A DNA stretch of 64,000 nt from Anaerococcus vaginalis ATCC 51170. Lineage in GTDB: Bacteria > Bacillota > Clostridia > Tissierellales > Peptoniphilaceae. Made by a program: the position numbers and the translations under genes. Location: positions 467,637 through 531,636 of the forward strand of contig NZ_GG700527.1 of assembly GCF_000163295.1 (NCBI RefSeq), given 5' to 3'. Positions 54,400 through 62,764 of this stretch are shown in pieces; within the stretch, counting starts at the first letter, position 1, and each line of letters opens with the position of its first letter. The notes under the pieces were generated by a model. It worked only from the letters and a program-made list of their open reading frames with translations. It was not told where the DNA came from and did no database searches.

Positions 54400-55143
54400 A
54401 TGTCCAAAAAAGTACTTGAAATAAAAAATTTATTTAAATCTTACGGTAAAAGAAAGATTATAAATGATTTGAATATGACTGTGTTTAAAGGAGATGTTTA
54501 TGGTTTTCTTGGTGCAAATGGAGAGGGGAAAACAACTACTATTAGAATGATTACATCATTAATTAGGTCTGATTCTGGAGAAATTTTAATAAATGAAAAA
54601 TCTGTAATAAAAAATAGAGATCAAGCAATTAAAAACATAGGTGCTATGGTAGAATCTCCTAAGTTTTATGAAAACCTATCTGGATATGAAAATTTAAAAT
54701 TAATGGCAAAACTAATTGATGGCACTAGTGATAAAGATATTGATAAATTACTTGAATTAGTAGGTCTAAAAGATAGGAGCAAAGATAAATTTGCCTCATA
54801 CTCTATGGGTATGAAACAAAGACTTGGTATTGCTAATGCCTTATTAGGAAATCCAGATTTAATAATTTTAGATGAGCCTACCAATGGACTAGATCCGTAT
54901 GGTATGAGGGATATAAACGAACTTATAGTATCTTTGGCAAAAACTTCTAATAAAACATTTATAATCTCATCCCATCTTCTCCATGAAATGGAATGTATTT
55001 GCAATAGGGTTGGAATTTTACATGACGGAAAATTATGTATAGAAGGTGATGTAAAAAAATTAGTTTCAGGAAATAATGTATCTAATCTTGAAGAACTTTT
55101 CTTTGATCAAGTAGGTGGGAAAAATGAAAGCATTAATTACTAA
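54400..55143 (+). CDS. Lantibiotic-immunity type ABC ATPase (NisF/SpaF/CprA-like)
   Basis: This 247-residue ATPase has Walker A GANGEGKTT, signature YSMGMKQRLG and Walker B IILDEPTNGLDPYGM, typical of ATPases that expel lantibiotics or cationic peptides. The ATG at 54400 follows AAAGGAGG. It overlaps the first permease gene. The order ATPase-permease-permease-response regulator-kinase is that of peptide-sensing resistance loci such as nisFEG-RK or cprABC. Confidence 0.87.
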   Translation: MSKKVLEIKNLFKSYGKRKIINDLNMTVFKGDVYGFLGANGEGKTTTIRMITSLIRSDSGEILINEKSVIKNRDQAIKNIGAMVESPKFYENLSGYENLKLMAKLIDGTSDKDIDKLLELVGLKDRSKDKFASYSMGMKQRLGIANALLGNPDLIILDEPTNGLDPYGMRDINELIVSLAKTSNKTFIISSHLLHEMECICNRVGILHDGKLCIEGDVKKLVSGNNVSNLEELFFDQVGGKNESINY

Positions 55144-55849
55144 TGAATTAAAGAAAATCATTAAATCAAAGATAGGATATGTATTTTTATTGTCAGCTGG
55201 ACTCTTAATTTGGATGAATATTACCATGTATGATCCAAAAGAAGGAGTGTGGAATATTGATAGTTTTTATACTTTTCCTGCTAGCCTTTTAGATATTTAT
55301 ATGCAAATATTAATATTTTTCATACCAATTTTAGTAAATGCCTTAGTAACAAAGGACCTAGTAGCAGGCACAATGAAATTGAGCATATTGAAAGAACCGT
55401 CAAGAATTAAAAATTTAGTCAGCAAACAAATTGCCTTTACAATATTTTGTATAATAACAACTACAATTTTTGTTATCTTGTGCTATTTATTTGGAATCCT
55501 ATATTTTAAAAATATGAGTGATTTATCTTTAATAAGACCAGGATTTACAAAAGCTAGTGATTTAATCTATACATTCTTAACTTATGGGAAGATTCTTTTA
55601 CCAACAATTACCTACGGCTTATTAAGTATGTCAATAGGATTATTTATAGAAAATGTTAGCCTAGCAAATATCATTTCTATTGTTGGTCTTATATTTTTCT
55701 TTAATACAAGCATGGGAGAAAAATTTACAATGATAAAAAATGTATCAGCTAATGAATTTGGTATTCTAATATTAGCAAGCGGGATATTATTAGCTTTATT
55801 TTTAATAATAAGCAATATTTATTTAGAAAAGAAAGATATTTTATATTAG
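55124..55849 (+). CDS. Immunity transporter permease 1 (NisE-like)
   Basis: This 241-residue protein has about six membrane helices and a short basic N-terminus (MKALITNELKKIIKSK). I start it at the ATG at 55124, with GGTGG upstream, overlapping the ATPase by 20 bases. It forms the membrane part of the peptide-resistance transporter with the next gene. Confidence 0.82.
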   Translation: MKALITNELKKIIKSKIGYVFLLSAGLLIWMNITMYDPKEGVWNIDSFYTFPASLLDIYMQILIFFIPILVNALVTKDLVAGTMKLSILKEPSRIKNLVSKQIAFTIFCIITTTIFVILCYLFGILYFKNMSDLSLIRPGFTKASDLIYTFLTYGKILLPTITYGLLSMSIGLFIENVSLANIISIVGLIFFFNTSMGEKFTMIKNVSANEFGILILASGILLALFLIISNIYLEKKDILY

Positions 55850-55857
55850 GGTGAGAT

Positions 55858-56625
55858 ATGAAAAAATTTATAGATTTTGAGTTATATAAACAAAGGAAAA
55901 ATAAGTTTTATTATCTATTTTTTCTAATAATTTTAATTTCTCATATAGTAAAAGCGAATAAATTTATTCATACGGATATGAATTGGATGTCATTTCCCTT
56001 AGTTTCAGTTCCAGATACAGTTTTGTTTTTAGTCTTATTTGTGATTTATATATCTTCAGACTTAACAGCTATAGAATTTGAAAAAGGTCTTGTCAAATTA
56101 TCAATAATGGTAAATGGAGATCGAAAAAATTTAATAAAAGCAAAAATATTAACTACAATCATGTGGATAATAGCCTTAGTGATTTTTGATATAATATCAT
56201 CTTTTTTGGTTGGCAAAATAATGCTTAATGATGGAACAGTTTTGATTTCCGATGGGCAAGTTATTTTGCTTGGAGGAGTAAAGTTAGAGGGAATAAGAGC
56301 TTTTGTTAGTGTACTTTTTAGTGAAATTTCTATTATCTTGCCACTAATATGCTTAGCTATGTTTATTGTATATGCTGGTCTTTTTTTAAAAAATGCTTCA
56401 AGTGTTATGGGAATGGGATTTTTATATTATATTCTAAGCTTAATAGGTCCTGAAAAATTAAAATATTTATTTTTAGTAAGATATGTTTATAAAATACCAT
56501 CTCTTTTAATCAAAGGGGAATTTGGTATTGAACTTAGCTTGTATATTGCAATATCTTTAATAGGTATATTAATCTTATATTTTGTCAATATTTCCTATTT
56601 TAAAAGGGTAGAAATATTAAAATAG
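55858..56625 (+). CDS. Immunity transporter permease 2 (NisG-like)
   Basis: This 255-residue membrane protein has about six helices and N-terminal DFELYKQRKNKFYYLF, matching the pattern of the second permease in lantibiotic self-protection transporters. It is spaced nine bases from the first permease and twelve bases from the response regulator, so one transcript is likely. Confidence 0.82.
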   Translation: MKKFIDFELYKQRKNKFYYLFFLIILISHIVKANKFIHTDMNWMSFPLVSVPDTVLFLVLFVIYISSDLTAIEFEKGLVKLSIMVNGDRKNLIKAKILTTIMWIIALVIFDIISSFLVGKIMLNDGTVLISDGQVILLGGVKLEGIRAFVSVLFSEISIILPLICLAMFIVYAGLFLKNASSVMGMGFLYYILSLIGPEKLKYLFLVRYVYKIPSLLIKGEFGIELSLYIAISLIGILILYFVNISYFKRVEILK

Positions 56626-56636
56626 GAGAGGATAGG

Positions 56637-57317
56637 ATGAGTAGAATTTTAATCGTAGAAGATGAACTTGACTTGGCAAATTTAATAAAAGATTATCTAG
56701 AAAAAGAGCTATATGAGGTAGAAATTTGTACAGAAGGTGATAAGGCAATAGAAATTTTTGATAAATTTAAGCCGTCCTTAGTAATATTAGATTTAATGCT
56801 TCCAGGTATGAATGGTTATGAAATCTGCCAAAATATAAGAATAAAATCTACAATACCGATTTTGATTTTGTCAGCAAAAATTGATGAATTTGATAAGGTA
56901 AAGGGACTTGATCTTGGAGCAGATGATTATATTACCAAACCCTTTAGACCAAGAGAATTACTTGCAAGAGTTAATGCTCAACTTAGAAGAAGCCAAGTTT
57001 TTAATAAGGAAAATCTTGAAATAATAGACCTAGAAAATATCAGAATATATACTAAAGAATATAAGGTAGAAAAAGATGGTAGAGATCTTGATTTAAGTAG
57101 AAATGAATTTGAACTTTTGATATTTTTATCTAAAAATCCAAGACAAGTTTTTAGTCGAGAACAACTATATGAGAGAATCTGGGGCTTCGATAGTTATGGA
57201 GATTTGAATACTGTTACCGTTACTATAAACAGACTCCGTCAAAAAATCGAAGATAATCCAAAGAATCCAAAATATATTTTAACAGTTTGGGGAGTAGGTT
57301 ATAAATTTGAAATCTAA
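56637..57317 (+). CDS. OmpR-family response regulator
   Basis: This 226-residue protein has a receiver domain (acidic pair in IVEDELDL, phospho-acceptor Asp in LVILDLMLPG, Lys in YITKPF) and a C-terminal winged helix (LSRNEFELLIFLSKNP, TVTVTINRLRQKI). It follows the transporter genes and overlaps the kinase gene, so it most likely controls the transporter in response to a peptide. Confidence 0.92.
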   Translation: MSRILIVEDELDLANLIKDYLEKELYEVEICTEGDKAIEIFDKFKPSLVILDLMLPGMNGYEICQNIRIKSTIPILILSAKIDEFDKVKGLDLGADDYITKPFRPRELLARVNAQLRRSQVFNKENLEIIDLENIRIYTKEYKVEKDGRDLDLSRNEFELLIFLSKNPRQVFSREQLYERIWGFDSYGDLNTVTVTINRLRQKIEDNPKNPKYILTVWGVGYKFEI

Positions 57318-58383
57318 ATCACTTAAAAAAAACTTAATAATATTTGTCATATCAATCATTCTAATACCAATTTTATTTTTGTTGGTTTTAGGAATACCAG
57401 AAAAAGAACCTAAAAGTCTTTTGTTATCTTTAACATCAATTTCTATCCTTATCGCTATAGTAGTTATCATTATATCGACTATATTTTTAGCTTACGTCGA
57501 TAAGATTATTATAAAGCCTATATATGATTTGCTAGATAATTTTAAAAAGCTATCTAAAGGGGAATATGATTTATATATAGAAAATGATAGGGTGGATGAA
57601 ATAGGAGAATTGTTGGATAATTTTAATAAATTGGTAGCGTCTTTAAAATCATATAGGGAAAGAGAAAATAAAGCAAAGGAAGAAAGAGAAGAGCTAATAT
57701 CATCTATAAGCCATGACTTATCAACTCCCTTATCTGTAATACAAGCCCATATAGATGGAATAAGTGACGGAGTTGCTGACAGCCAAGAAAAAAAAGACGA
57801 ATATATAAGGATAATAAACAAAAAGATTAAACAATTGAATAATAGAATCAAACAACTAAAAGATTATTCATCATTTGGTATATATGACAAAGAAATAAAT
57901 AATATCAGAGCTAGAGAATCTTTGGATAGAATTGTAGATGAATTAAATAGATCATTTACAAATGAAATAGAAAATTTATTTTATAAAAATGATATAAAAG
58001 AAAGTACAGTTATAGGTTTATCTGATAGGATGCTTGAAATCATATTAGAAAATCTGTTTTCAAACTCTATAAAATATAGAGGTGAAAATCCATTGGAAAT
58101 TGATATAATTGCAAAAGAAAACCCAGATACAGTTATAGTAGAATTTAAAGACAATGGAAAGGGCATAAAGAAATCTGAATTAGATAAAATATTTAATCCA
58201 TTGTACACAGTGGATAAAGCTAGGACGACTGATAAAGAATCAATGGGATTAGGCTTATCAATAGTAAAAAAAATACTTAATAATGTGGGAGGAGACATAG
58301 GAGCAACAAGTGAGTTTGGACAATATACAGTATTTTTTATAGAGATACCTATAGCTTGCAAAATTGAAATGGGTGTAAAATAA
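57307..58383 (+). CDS. Sensor histidine kinase of the peptide-resistance system
   Basis: This 358-residue kinase has two N-terminal membrane helices with a very short outside loop (about 10-60), a HAMP-like linker, the phospho-acceptor box SHDLSTPLSVIQAH, the N box ENLFSNSIKYR and glycine boxes (DNGKGI, GLGLSIV). Kinases with so little extracytoplasmic sequence often sense through a partner transporter, as in BceS-type systems. It starts with TTG overlapping the regulator's stop. Confidence 0.9.
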   Translation: MKSKSLKKNLIIFVISIILIPILFLLVLGIPEKEPKSLLLSLTSISILIAIVVIIISTIFLAYVDKIIIKPIYDLLDNFKKLSKGEYDLYIENDRVDEIGELLDNFNKLVASLKSYRERENKAKEEREELISSISHDLSTPLSVIQAHIDGISDGVADSQEKKDEYIRIINKKIKQLNNRIKQLKDYSSFGIYDKEINNIRARESLDRIVDELNRSFTNEIENLFYKNDIKESTVIGLSDRMLEIILENLFSNSIKYRGENPLEIDIIAKENPDTVIVEFKDNGKGIKKSELDKIFNPLYTVDKARTTDKESMGLGLSIVKKILNNVGGDIGATSEFGQYTVFFIEIPIACKIEMGVK

Positions 58384-58406
58384 AAATAAATAGGATAAAT
58401 AACCTA

Positions 58407-58442
58407 GGCGATAGAAAATAAAAACTCTATCGTCTTTTTTAT
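58407..58442 (+). terminator. Terminator after the peptide-resistance operon
   Basis: GGCGATAG (58407-58414) and CTATCGTC (58427-58434) form an 8-bp stem followed by a run of T. The stem bases resemble the terminator at 36479. Confidence 0.82.
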
Positions 58443-58461
58443 TGCAAGAAGGGAGATTAGT

Positions 58462-58767
58462 ATGAAAAAATTATATCAAATAAGACAAGAGTAAAAAGAA
58501 ATAAAAGAAAAAATAGACGATACAGAAGAAAGATTAAGGCAACTAAAAAATCAAGAACAAAAGATATTAAAACAAGACATAGTGAAAAGAAGAAAAGAAA
58601 GAACTCATAGGCTCATAATAAGAGGAGCAATCTTAGAAAGCTTTATAGAAAATGCAGAAGAACTAACAGATGAAGAAATAAAAATCCTACTAGAAGAAGC
58701 AACAAAGACAAAAGAATTCAAAGAAACACTTAGAGCAATAAGGCAAAATGGAAAAGTATTAACATAG
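58462..58767 (+). pseudogene. DUF3847-like small mobile-element protein with an in-frame stop
   Basis: The frame from the ATG at 58462 (GGGAG upstream) reads MKKLYQIRQE, stops at a TAA (58492-58494), and continues without a break for 90 codons as a coiled-coil and basic protein (KRRKERTHRLIIRGAILESF). This matches DUF3847-type proteins of Gram-positive mobile elements. One base change (GAA or CAA to TAA) would explain it. A shorter product could start at the GTG at 58582. Confidence 0.65.
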
Positions 58768-58819
58768 ATATTATGTAACAATATACGAGGAAAAGGTAAT
58801 TAAAAAATATGATGAATTA

Positions 58820-58856
58820 TTGACACCTGGATGAGATTGTGTTTAACTATAGTTAA
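58820..58856 (+). promoter_or_regulatory. Promoter with 14-bp palindrome before the XRE gene
   Basis: TTGACA (58820-58825) is followed by the perfect palindrome TTAACTATAGTTAA (58843-58856), which covers the expected -10 region. This fits autorepression by the small HTH protein encoded just downstream. Confidence 0.55.
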
Positions 58857-58874
58857 CCAAAGAAAGGTGAAATA

Positions 58875-59111
58875 ATGAATAATAGAATCGAGAAATACCG
58901 TAAACCTCTAGGTTTATCACAACATAGACTTGGTAAAAAAGTGGGAATATCAAGGACAAGTATAAATAAAATAGAAACAGGAAAAACGATTCCGAGCCTA
59001 AAAACTGCTAACGATATAGCAAATGCTTTGGACGTTTGTATATACCAAATATTTGATTTAGATGGTACAGGACATTATAAATGTTTAGATTCAAATTGTA
59101 GTAATAATTAG
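58875..59111 (+). CDS. Small XRE-family HTH regulator
   Basis: This 78-residue Cro/CI-type helix-turn-helix protein (LGLSQHRLGKKVGISRTSINKIETGKTIPSLKTA) has a short tail with two cysteines (HYKCLDSNC). An AAAGGTG site lies upstream. It is preceded by a palindromic promoter and followed by the bacteriocin-like gene, which it might regulate. Confidence 0.86.
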   Translation: MNNRIEKYRKPLGLSQHRLGKKVGISRTSINKIETGKTIPSLKTANDIANALDVCIYQIFDLDGTGHYKCLDSNCSNN

Positions 59112-59297
59112 CAAAATGCATTACTAATTTATGTTATTTCTTAAAATAAAGGTAGGTTTAATTGTGATAAATTATATGAATCCTCAGAGGTACAAGAACG
59201 GAGATTTATTTATATTATAGTTTGAGAATAAGAATTGACACAGTATTATAGTTTGTATTTGAAAAACAAATAATTGATAATAAGAAGGTTAGAGATT

Positions 59298-59954
59298 ATG
59301 ATAAAAAACTTTAAAAAGCGAATGAGTGTATTAATATTGACAGTTTTAGTAATGTCTACAAGTCTAATTTCACCAATATACGCAAGTGAAAATTATGGTA
59401 TAGAGAAAATAGAGGGACAAGATTACTCAATAAGCGAAGATGGCAACGATGCTGTTACAATAAATTCAAAAGATGGAATTGAGCGTGTTAGTGTTAAAGA
59501 AGATGATAACACAAGAAAGGTTACCATTTATAATAATACTACTGGTGAAGAAGAATACTTAATCTTAAATAAAAAGGATGGTTCAATTTATTCATCCATT
59601 ACGAATAAAACATTAAGTAGCGATGAACAGAATCCTATTATATCACCTCGCTCAGATACTTCATATAGTACTGTATATATATCATGGGCAGAGTTTAAAA
59701 CTACTATCGGTACAACTGCAACAGTGGGTGGTGTAGTAGGTTTAATTTTGACAAGAGTTCCTGGTGGGCAAGTTGTAGGAAGTGTAATTGGAACAATCAG
59801 CACTATAGTTGGTGGAGGAACATTACTTATTCCTAATGATTCTAGCCATGGTTTGAAATTTACAATAAAAAAAGTTAAGCATTATCGTAGTAGGCTTGGG
59901 AAAAGACATGTATGGTATATATCTAAATCAATCGTTTCAGTTAGTCGTTATTAG
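59298..59954 (+). CDS. Secreted bacteriocin-like protein with glycine-rich hydrophobic segment
   Basis: This 218-residue protein has a clear signal peptide (KNFKKRMSVLILTVLVMSTS, cut probably after IYAS). A polar, acidic middle follows (about 30-120). The C-terminal part combines a long Gly/Val/Ile-rich stretch (TTATVGGVVGLILTRVPGG, VVGSVIGTISTIVGGGTLLI) with a strongly basic end (KKVKHYRSRLGKRHVWY). That pairing of hydrophobic and basic segments suits a membrane-active toxin; it loosely recalls geobacillin-26-like secreted proteins. The next gene is a small membrane protein, possibly immunity. The ATG at 59298 follows AGAAGG. Function is inferred only. Confidence 0.6.
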   Translation: MIKNFKKRMSVLILTVLVMSTSLISPIYASENYGIEKIEGQDYSISEDGNDAVTINSKDGIERVSVKEDDNTRKVTIYNNTTGEEEYLILNKKDGSIYSSITNKTLSSDEQNPIISPRSDTSYSTVYISWAEFKTTIGTTATVGGVVGLILTRVPGGQVVGSVIGTISTIVGGGTLLIPNDSSHGLKFTIKKVKHYRSRLGKRHVWYISKSIVSVSRY

Positions 59955-59962
59955 GTGTATAT

Positions 59963-60196
59963 ATGAATAAAATATTAGGAATAGTATTTTTACTTGCTAC
60001 TATCCTGATTGGGATGGTAACTAATGAGAAGATTAAGTTAGATAACATCTGGGTTATTTTGATATTTATTGTACAAATTACAAGTTGGATTGGATATATT
60101 AATTTATTAGATATAGAAAAACGCTATAAATTATGGTTGAGTGTTTTATCTATGTGTGCTGTTTTTATTATAGGATTTTTTTATATCTTAAAATAG
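59963..60196 (+). CDS. Small membrane protein, possible immunity protein
   Basis: This 77-residue protein consists of three predicted membrane helices with short basic loops. It begins eight bases after the secreted bacteriocin-like protein, so the two are co-transcribed. Small three-helix proteins next to secreted toxins are often immunity factors. I do not recognise a family. Confidence 0.6.
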   Translation: MNKILGIVFLLATILIGMVTNEKIKLDNIWVILIFIVQITSWIGYINLLDIEKRYKLWLSVLSMCAVFIIGFFYILK

Positions 60197-60246
60197 CAAA
60201 ATTAAATATAGTACAGAATTATTTAAGAAATGTTTAAAAAATAAAT

Positions 60247-60425
60247 ACAGAAATCTATTTCTGTGTGAATAATATTAAAGGCTATTTATCTGAGAAATAT
60301 TTAGTCTTTTTTATTTTTTATTTGTGTCGCATTTAATTTTACAACTTATCATATTGAAAAAAAGAGAATTACAGACTGATATAAATTATAGGACGGTGAG
60401 AGTATATCTTCATCGTCTTTTTTTT
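60247..60425. terminator. Terminator cluster in the gap before the sigma gene
   Basis: Three hairpins follow one another: ACAGAAAT/ATTTCTGT (60247-60264), AAAGGCTA/TAGTCTTT with a T run (60277-60316) and GACGGTGA/TCATCGTC with eight T (60392-60425). The latter two look like working terminators that end the bacteriocin-like operon. The rest of the 380-base gap has no gene. Confidence 0.7.
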
Positions 60426-60443
60426 GAAAAATTTCAAACACTT

Positions 60444-60460
60444 GCAAAATAAAATTTTGC
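60444..60460. promoter_or_regulatory. Palindrome upstream of the ECF-like sigma gene
   Basis: GCAAAATAAAATTTTGC is a perfect 7-3-7 inverted repeat about 120 bases before the sigma factor start. It may be an operator; no protein is known to bind it. Confidence 0.35.
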
Positions 60461-60577
60461 TTGTAGATGGAATTTAAAGAATAATTTATTTAAATTAAAT
60501 TTTTAAACTATCTTTTTGTAGTTTTTAATCGTTAAACATTACAGAGTGCAAGATTTATTTGAGGAGAATTGTTAGGA

Positions 60578-61105
60578 ATGAACGTAGATTTTTTATTGAT
60601 ATCTAGGGCTAGAAATGGCGATAGTGATGCTTTTGAAATGATAATACGAAAATATTATGGAGATATATTTAACTATTGCAAATATCATGCTTTGGATATA
60701 AATACGGCTGAGGACATAACGCAGGATGTATTTTTAACTTTTCTAAAAACAATTAATCATTATAAGCATAAAGGCAAACTTTTAAATTATTTATATACAA
60801 TTGCTCGTAATAAATGTATTGATAAAAAAAAGAAGGCAAGCAATAAAGATCTTAATATTGAAGATTTTTCTGAAAAGATGTTTTTGGAGTGTACAGAATC
60901 TGATAGGAAAATAGAATATTTAGATGTTAAAGAGGCTGTTAAAAAATTGCCATCAGATATTAAGGATGTAATAATTCTATATTATTTTTTTGATAGAAAA
61001 CAAAAAGAAGTTGCAAAGATTTGTGGCATTTCATTAGAATTAACTAAATATAGGCTTAGGATAGGCAAGGATATGATAAGAAAGTATGTAGAAGGTGAAA
61101 TATGA
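60578..61105 (+). CDS. ECF-type RNA polymerase sigma factor
   Basis: This 175-residue sigma factor has region 2 (AFEMIIRKYYGDIFNYCKYH, AEDITQDVFL) and region 4 (VKKLPSDIKDVIILYYFFDRKQKEVAKI). I start it at the ATG at 60578, about a dozen bases after GAGGAG; a TTG at 60569 is the alternative. Its stop overlaps the next gene, a membrane protein that could be its partner or anti-sigma factor, and the operon goes on with an ABC-2 transporter that it may control. Confidence 0.88.
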   Translation: MNVDFLLISRARNGDSDAFEMIIRKYYGDIFNYCKYHALDINTAEDITQDVFLTFLKTINHYKHKGKLLNYLYTIARNKCIDKKKKASNKDLNIEDFSEKMFLECTESDRKIEYLDVKEAVKKLPSDIKDVIILYYFFDRKQKEVAKICGISLELTKYRLRIGKDMIRKYVEGEI

Positions 61106-61890
61106 AAAAAATAGACAAGTATGATAAAAAAGTGGAAAAAATACTAAGAAATATAGGAAAATTTGATGAAAAAAAGCCTTCCAATGAAGCAATTGACAAA
61201 TTAGTTTTTAAAGCTAAAGAATTTATTAATAGCGAGAAAAATGAAAATAGAATTGGCTTTATTGAATTTATTGCCTTGCAGATTAAAATTATGAAAAAAG
61301 AGTGGTTATTTGCACAAATGCTTTTGCTTTTTTTTGCAGGATATTGGCTTTCTATTTCAAAAGAAATAGTTTATATGCAAAGGGGATTGAGTGTTTTGGC
61401 GGCACTTTTTGTAATATTTATAATTCCAGAACTTTGGAAAAACATTGAAAATAAATCGATGGAAATTGAAAAAAGCTCACTTTTTGATTTGAGAAGAGTA
61501 TATGCCGCTAAATTAATAGCCTTTGGACTTATTGATACAGGAATTTTAACTGTGTTTTGTGTTTATGCTGTAGAAATTCAAAAAATATTGGTCGTAGATC
61601 TTTTGGGGCAGTTTGTATTTCCGATTATGATTTCATCAATCATTTGTATGATGGCTTTTTCTAGAAAAAGATATTTAAATCAATTTGTGACAATGATTAT
61701 TTGTTTGGCTGCCAATATGGGATGGATGTTAATAATTTTGAATGATAATCTCTATTTAAAAATAACACCAATAGTATGGATTTTAATCTTTATTATGTGT
61801 GCCTTATTATTATTTTATTTTATTCAAAAAGTTTTACTTGATCATAGTGAATATTTGGAGGGAAAGTTTAATGAGCTTAGTATTGAATAA
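61102..61890 (+). CDS. Multi-helix membrane protein, possible sigma-factor partner
   Basis: This 262-residue protein has a basic, charged cytosolic N-terminus (about 70 residues) and then about six membrane helices. The position directly after the sigma gene, with a four-base overlap, is that of anti-sigma factors, but no zinc-binding anti-sigma motif is visible. The alternative is a membrane subunit of the following ABC transporter. Family not recognised. Confidence 0.6.
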   Translation: MKKIDKYDKKVEKILRNIGKFDEKKPSNEAIDKLVFKAKEFINSEKNENRIGFIEFIALQIKIMKKEWLFAQMLLLFFAGYWLSISKEIVYMQRGLSVLAALFVIFIIPELWKNIENKSMEIEKSSLFDLRRVYAAKLIAFGLIDTGILTVFCVYAVEIQKILVVDLLGQFVFPIMISSIICMMAFSRKRYLNQFVTMIICLAANMGWMLIILNDNLYLKITPIVWILIFIMCALLLFYFIQKVLLDHSEYLEGKFNELSIE

Positions 61891-62764
61891 TGTTAGAAAA
61901 AAATTTGGGAATTTGATAGCAGTTGATGATATTTCAATTGAAATGGAAAATGGCTTATATGGACTTCTTGGCACAAATGGAGCGGGAAAAACTACCCTTA
62001 TGAGAATCTTATGTACAGTTTTAAAACCTAGTGATGGAAAAATATATTATAATGGCGAGGATATATTTGAAATGGATGGTAGGTATAGAAATATTATTGG
62101 CTACCTTCCGCAAGAATTTGGTTTTTATCCAAACCTTAGTGTCAAAGATTATCTTTCTTATATAGCTTCTTTAAAAGGATTAAATAAAAGATTGACTAAA
62201 GTGCGTATTGAAAAATTATTAGAAATTATGGGAATGCAGATTCATTCATCAAAAAAAATGAAAAAATTATCGGGTGGAATGAAAAGGAGAGTTGGAATTG
62301 CTCAAGCTTTATTAAATGATCCAAAAATACTTATACTTGATGAGCCAACTGCTGGACTTGATCCAATGGAAAGAATTAAATTTAGAAATTTAATAGGAGA
62401 GCTTTCCAAGGATAAGATTGTTCTTTTATCTACCCATATAGTTTCTGATATTGAAGCAATTGCAAAACATATATTTGTCATGAAAGATGGAAAAATTATA
62501 AAACAAGGAAGTGCTTTCGAATTATGTTCAAATATTTCTTATAAAGCATGGATTTATCGTTGCAAATCCGATCAAGCAGATAAATTAATAAGCAAATTTA
62601 AGAATTCGATTAGTTTTGTAAAAGAGAGTGGAGAATATGTTGAAATGAGAATTTTATCAGAAGATAAGCCCGACAACAATGCAAAATGTGTTGAAATCAC
62701 TCTAGAAGATGTATTTTTCTATTATTTTAGAACAGAAAGTGGAGATAAATATGATAAGGCATGA
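61871..62764 (+). CDS. ABC-2 type transporter ATPase
   Basis: This 297-residue ATPase has Walker A GTNGAGKTT, signature LSGGMKRRVG, Walker B ILDEPTAGLDPMER and an H-loop in STHIVSDIE. The C-terminal 70 residues form an extra domain. The ATG at 61871 has GGAGGG upstream and lies inside the end of the previous gene. It works with the permease that follows. Confidence 0.86.
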   Translation: MSLVLNNVRKKFGNLIAVDDISIEMENGLYGLLGTNGAGKTTLMRILCTVLKPSDGKIYYNGEDIFEMDGRYRNIIGYLPQEFGFYPNLSVKDYLSYIASLKGLNKRLTKVRIEKLLEIMGMQIHSSKKMKKLSGGMKRRVGIAQALLNDPKILILDEPTAGLDPMERIKFRNLIGELSKDKIVLLSTHIVSDIEAIAKHIFVMKDGKIIKQGSAFELCSNISYKAWIYRCKSDQADKLISKFKNSISFVKESGEYVEMRILSEDKPDNNAKCVEITLEDVFFYYFRTESGDKYDKA

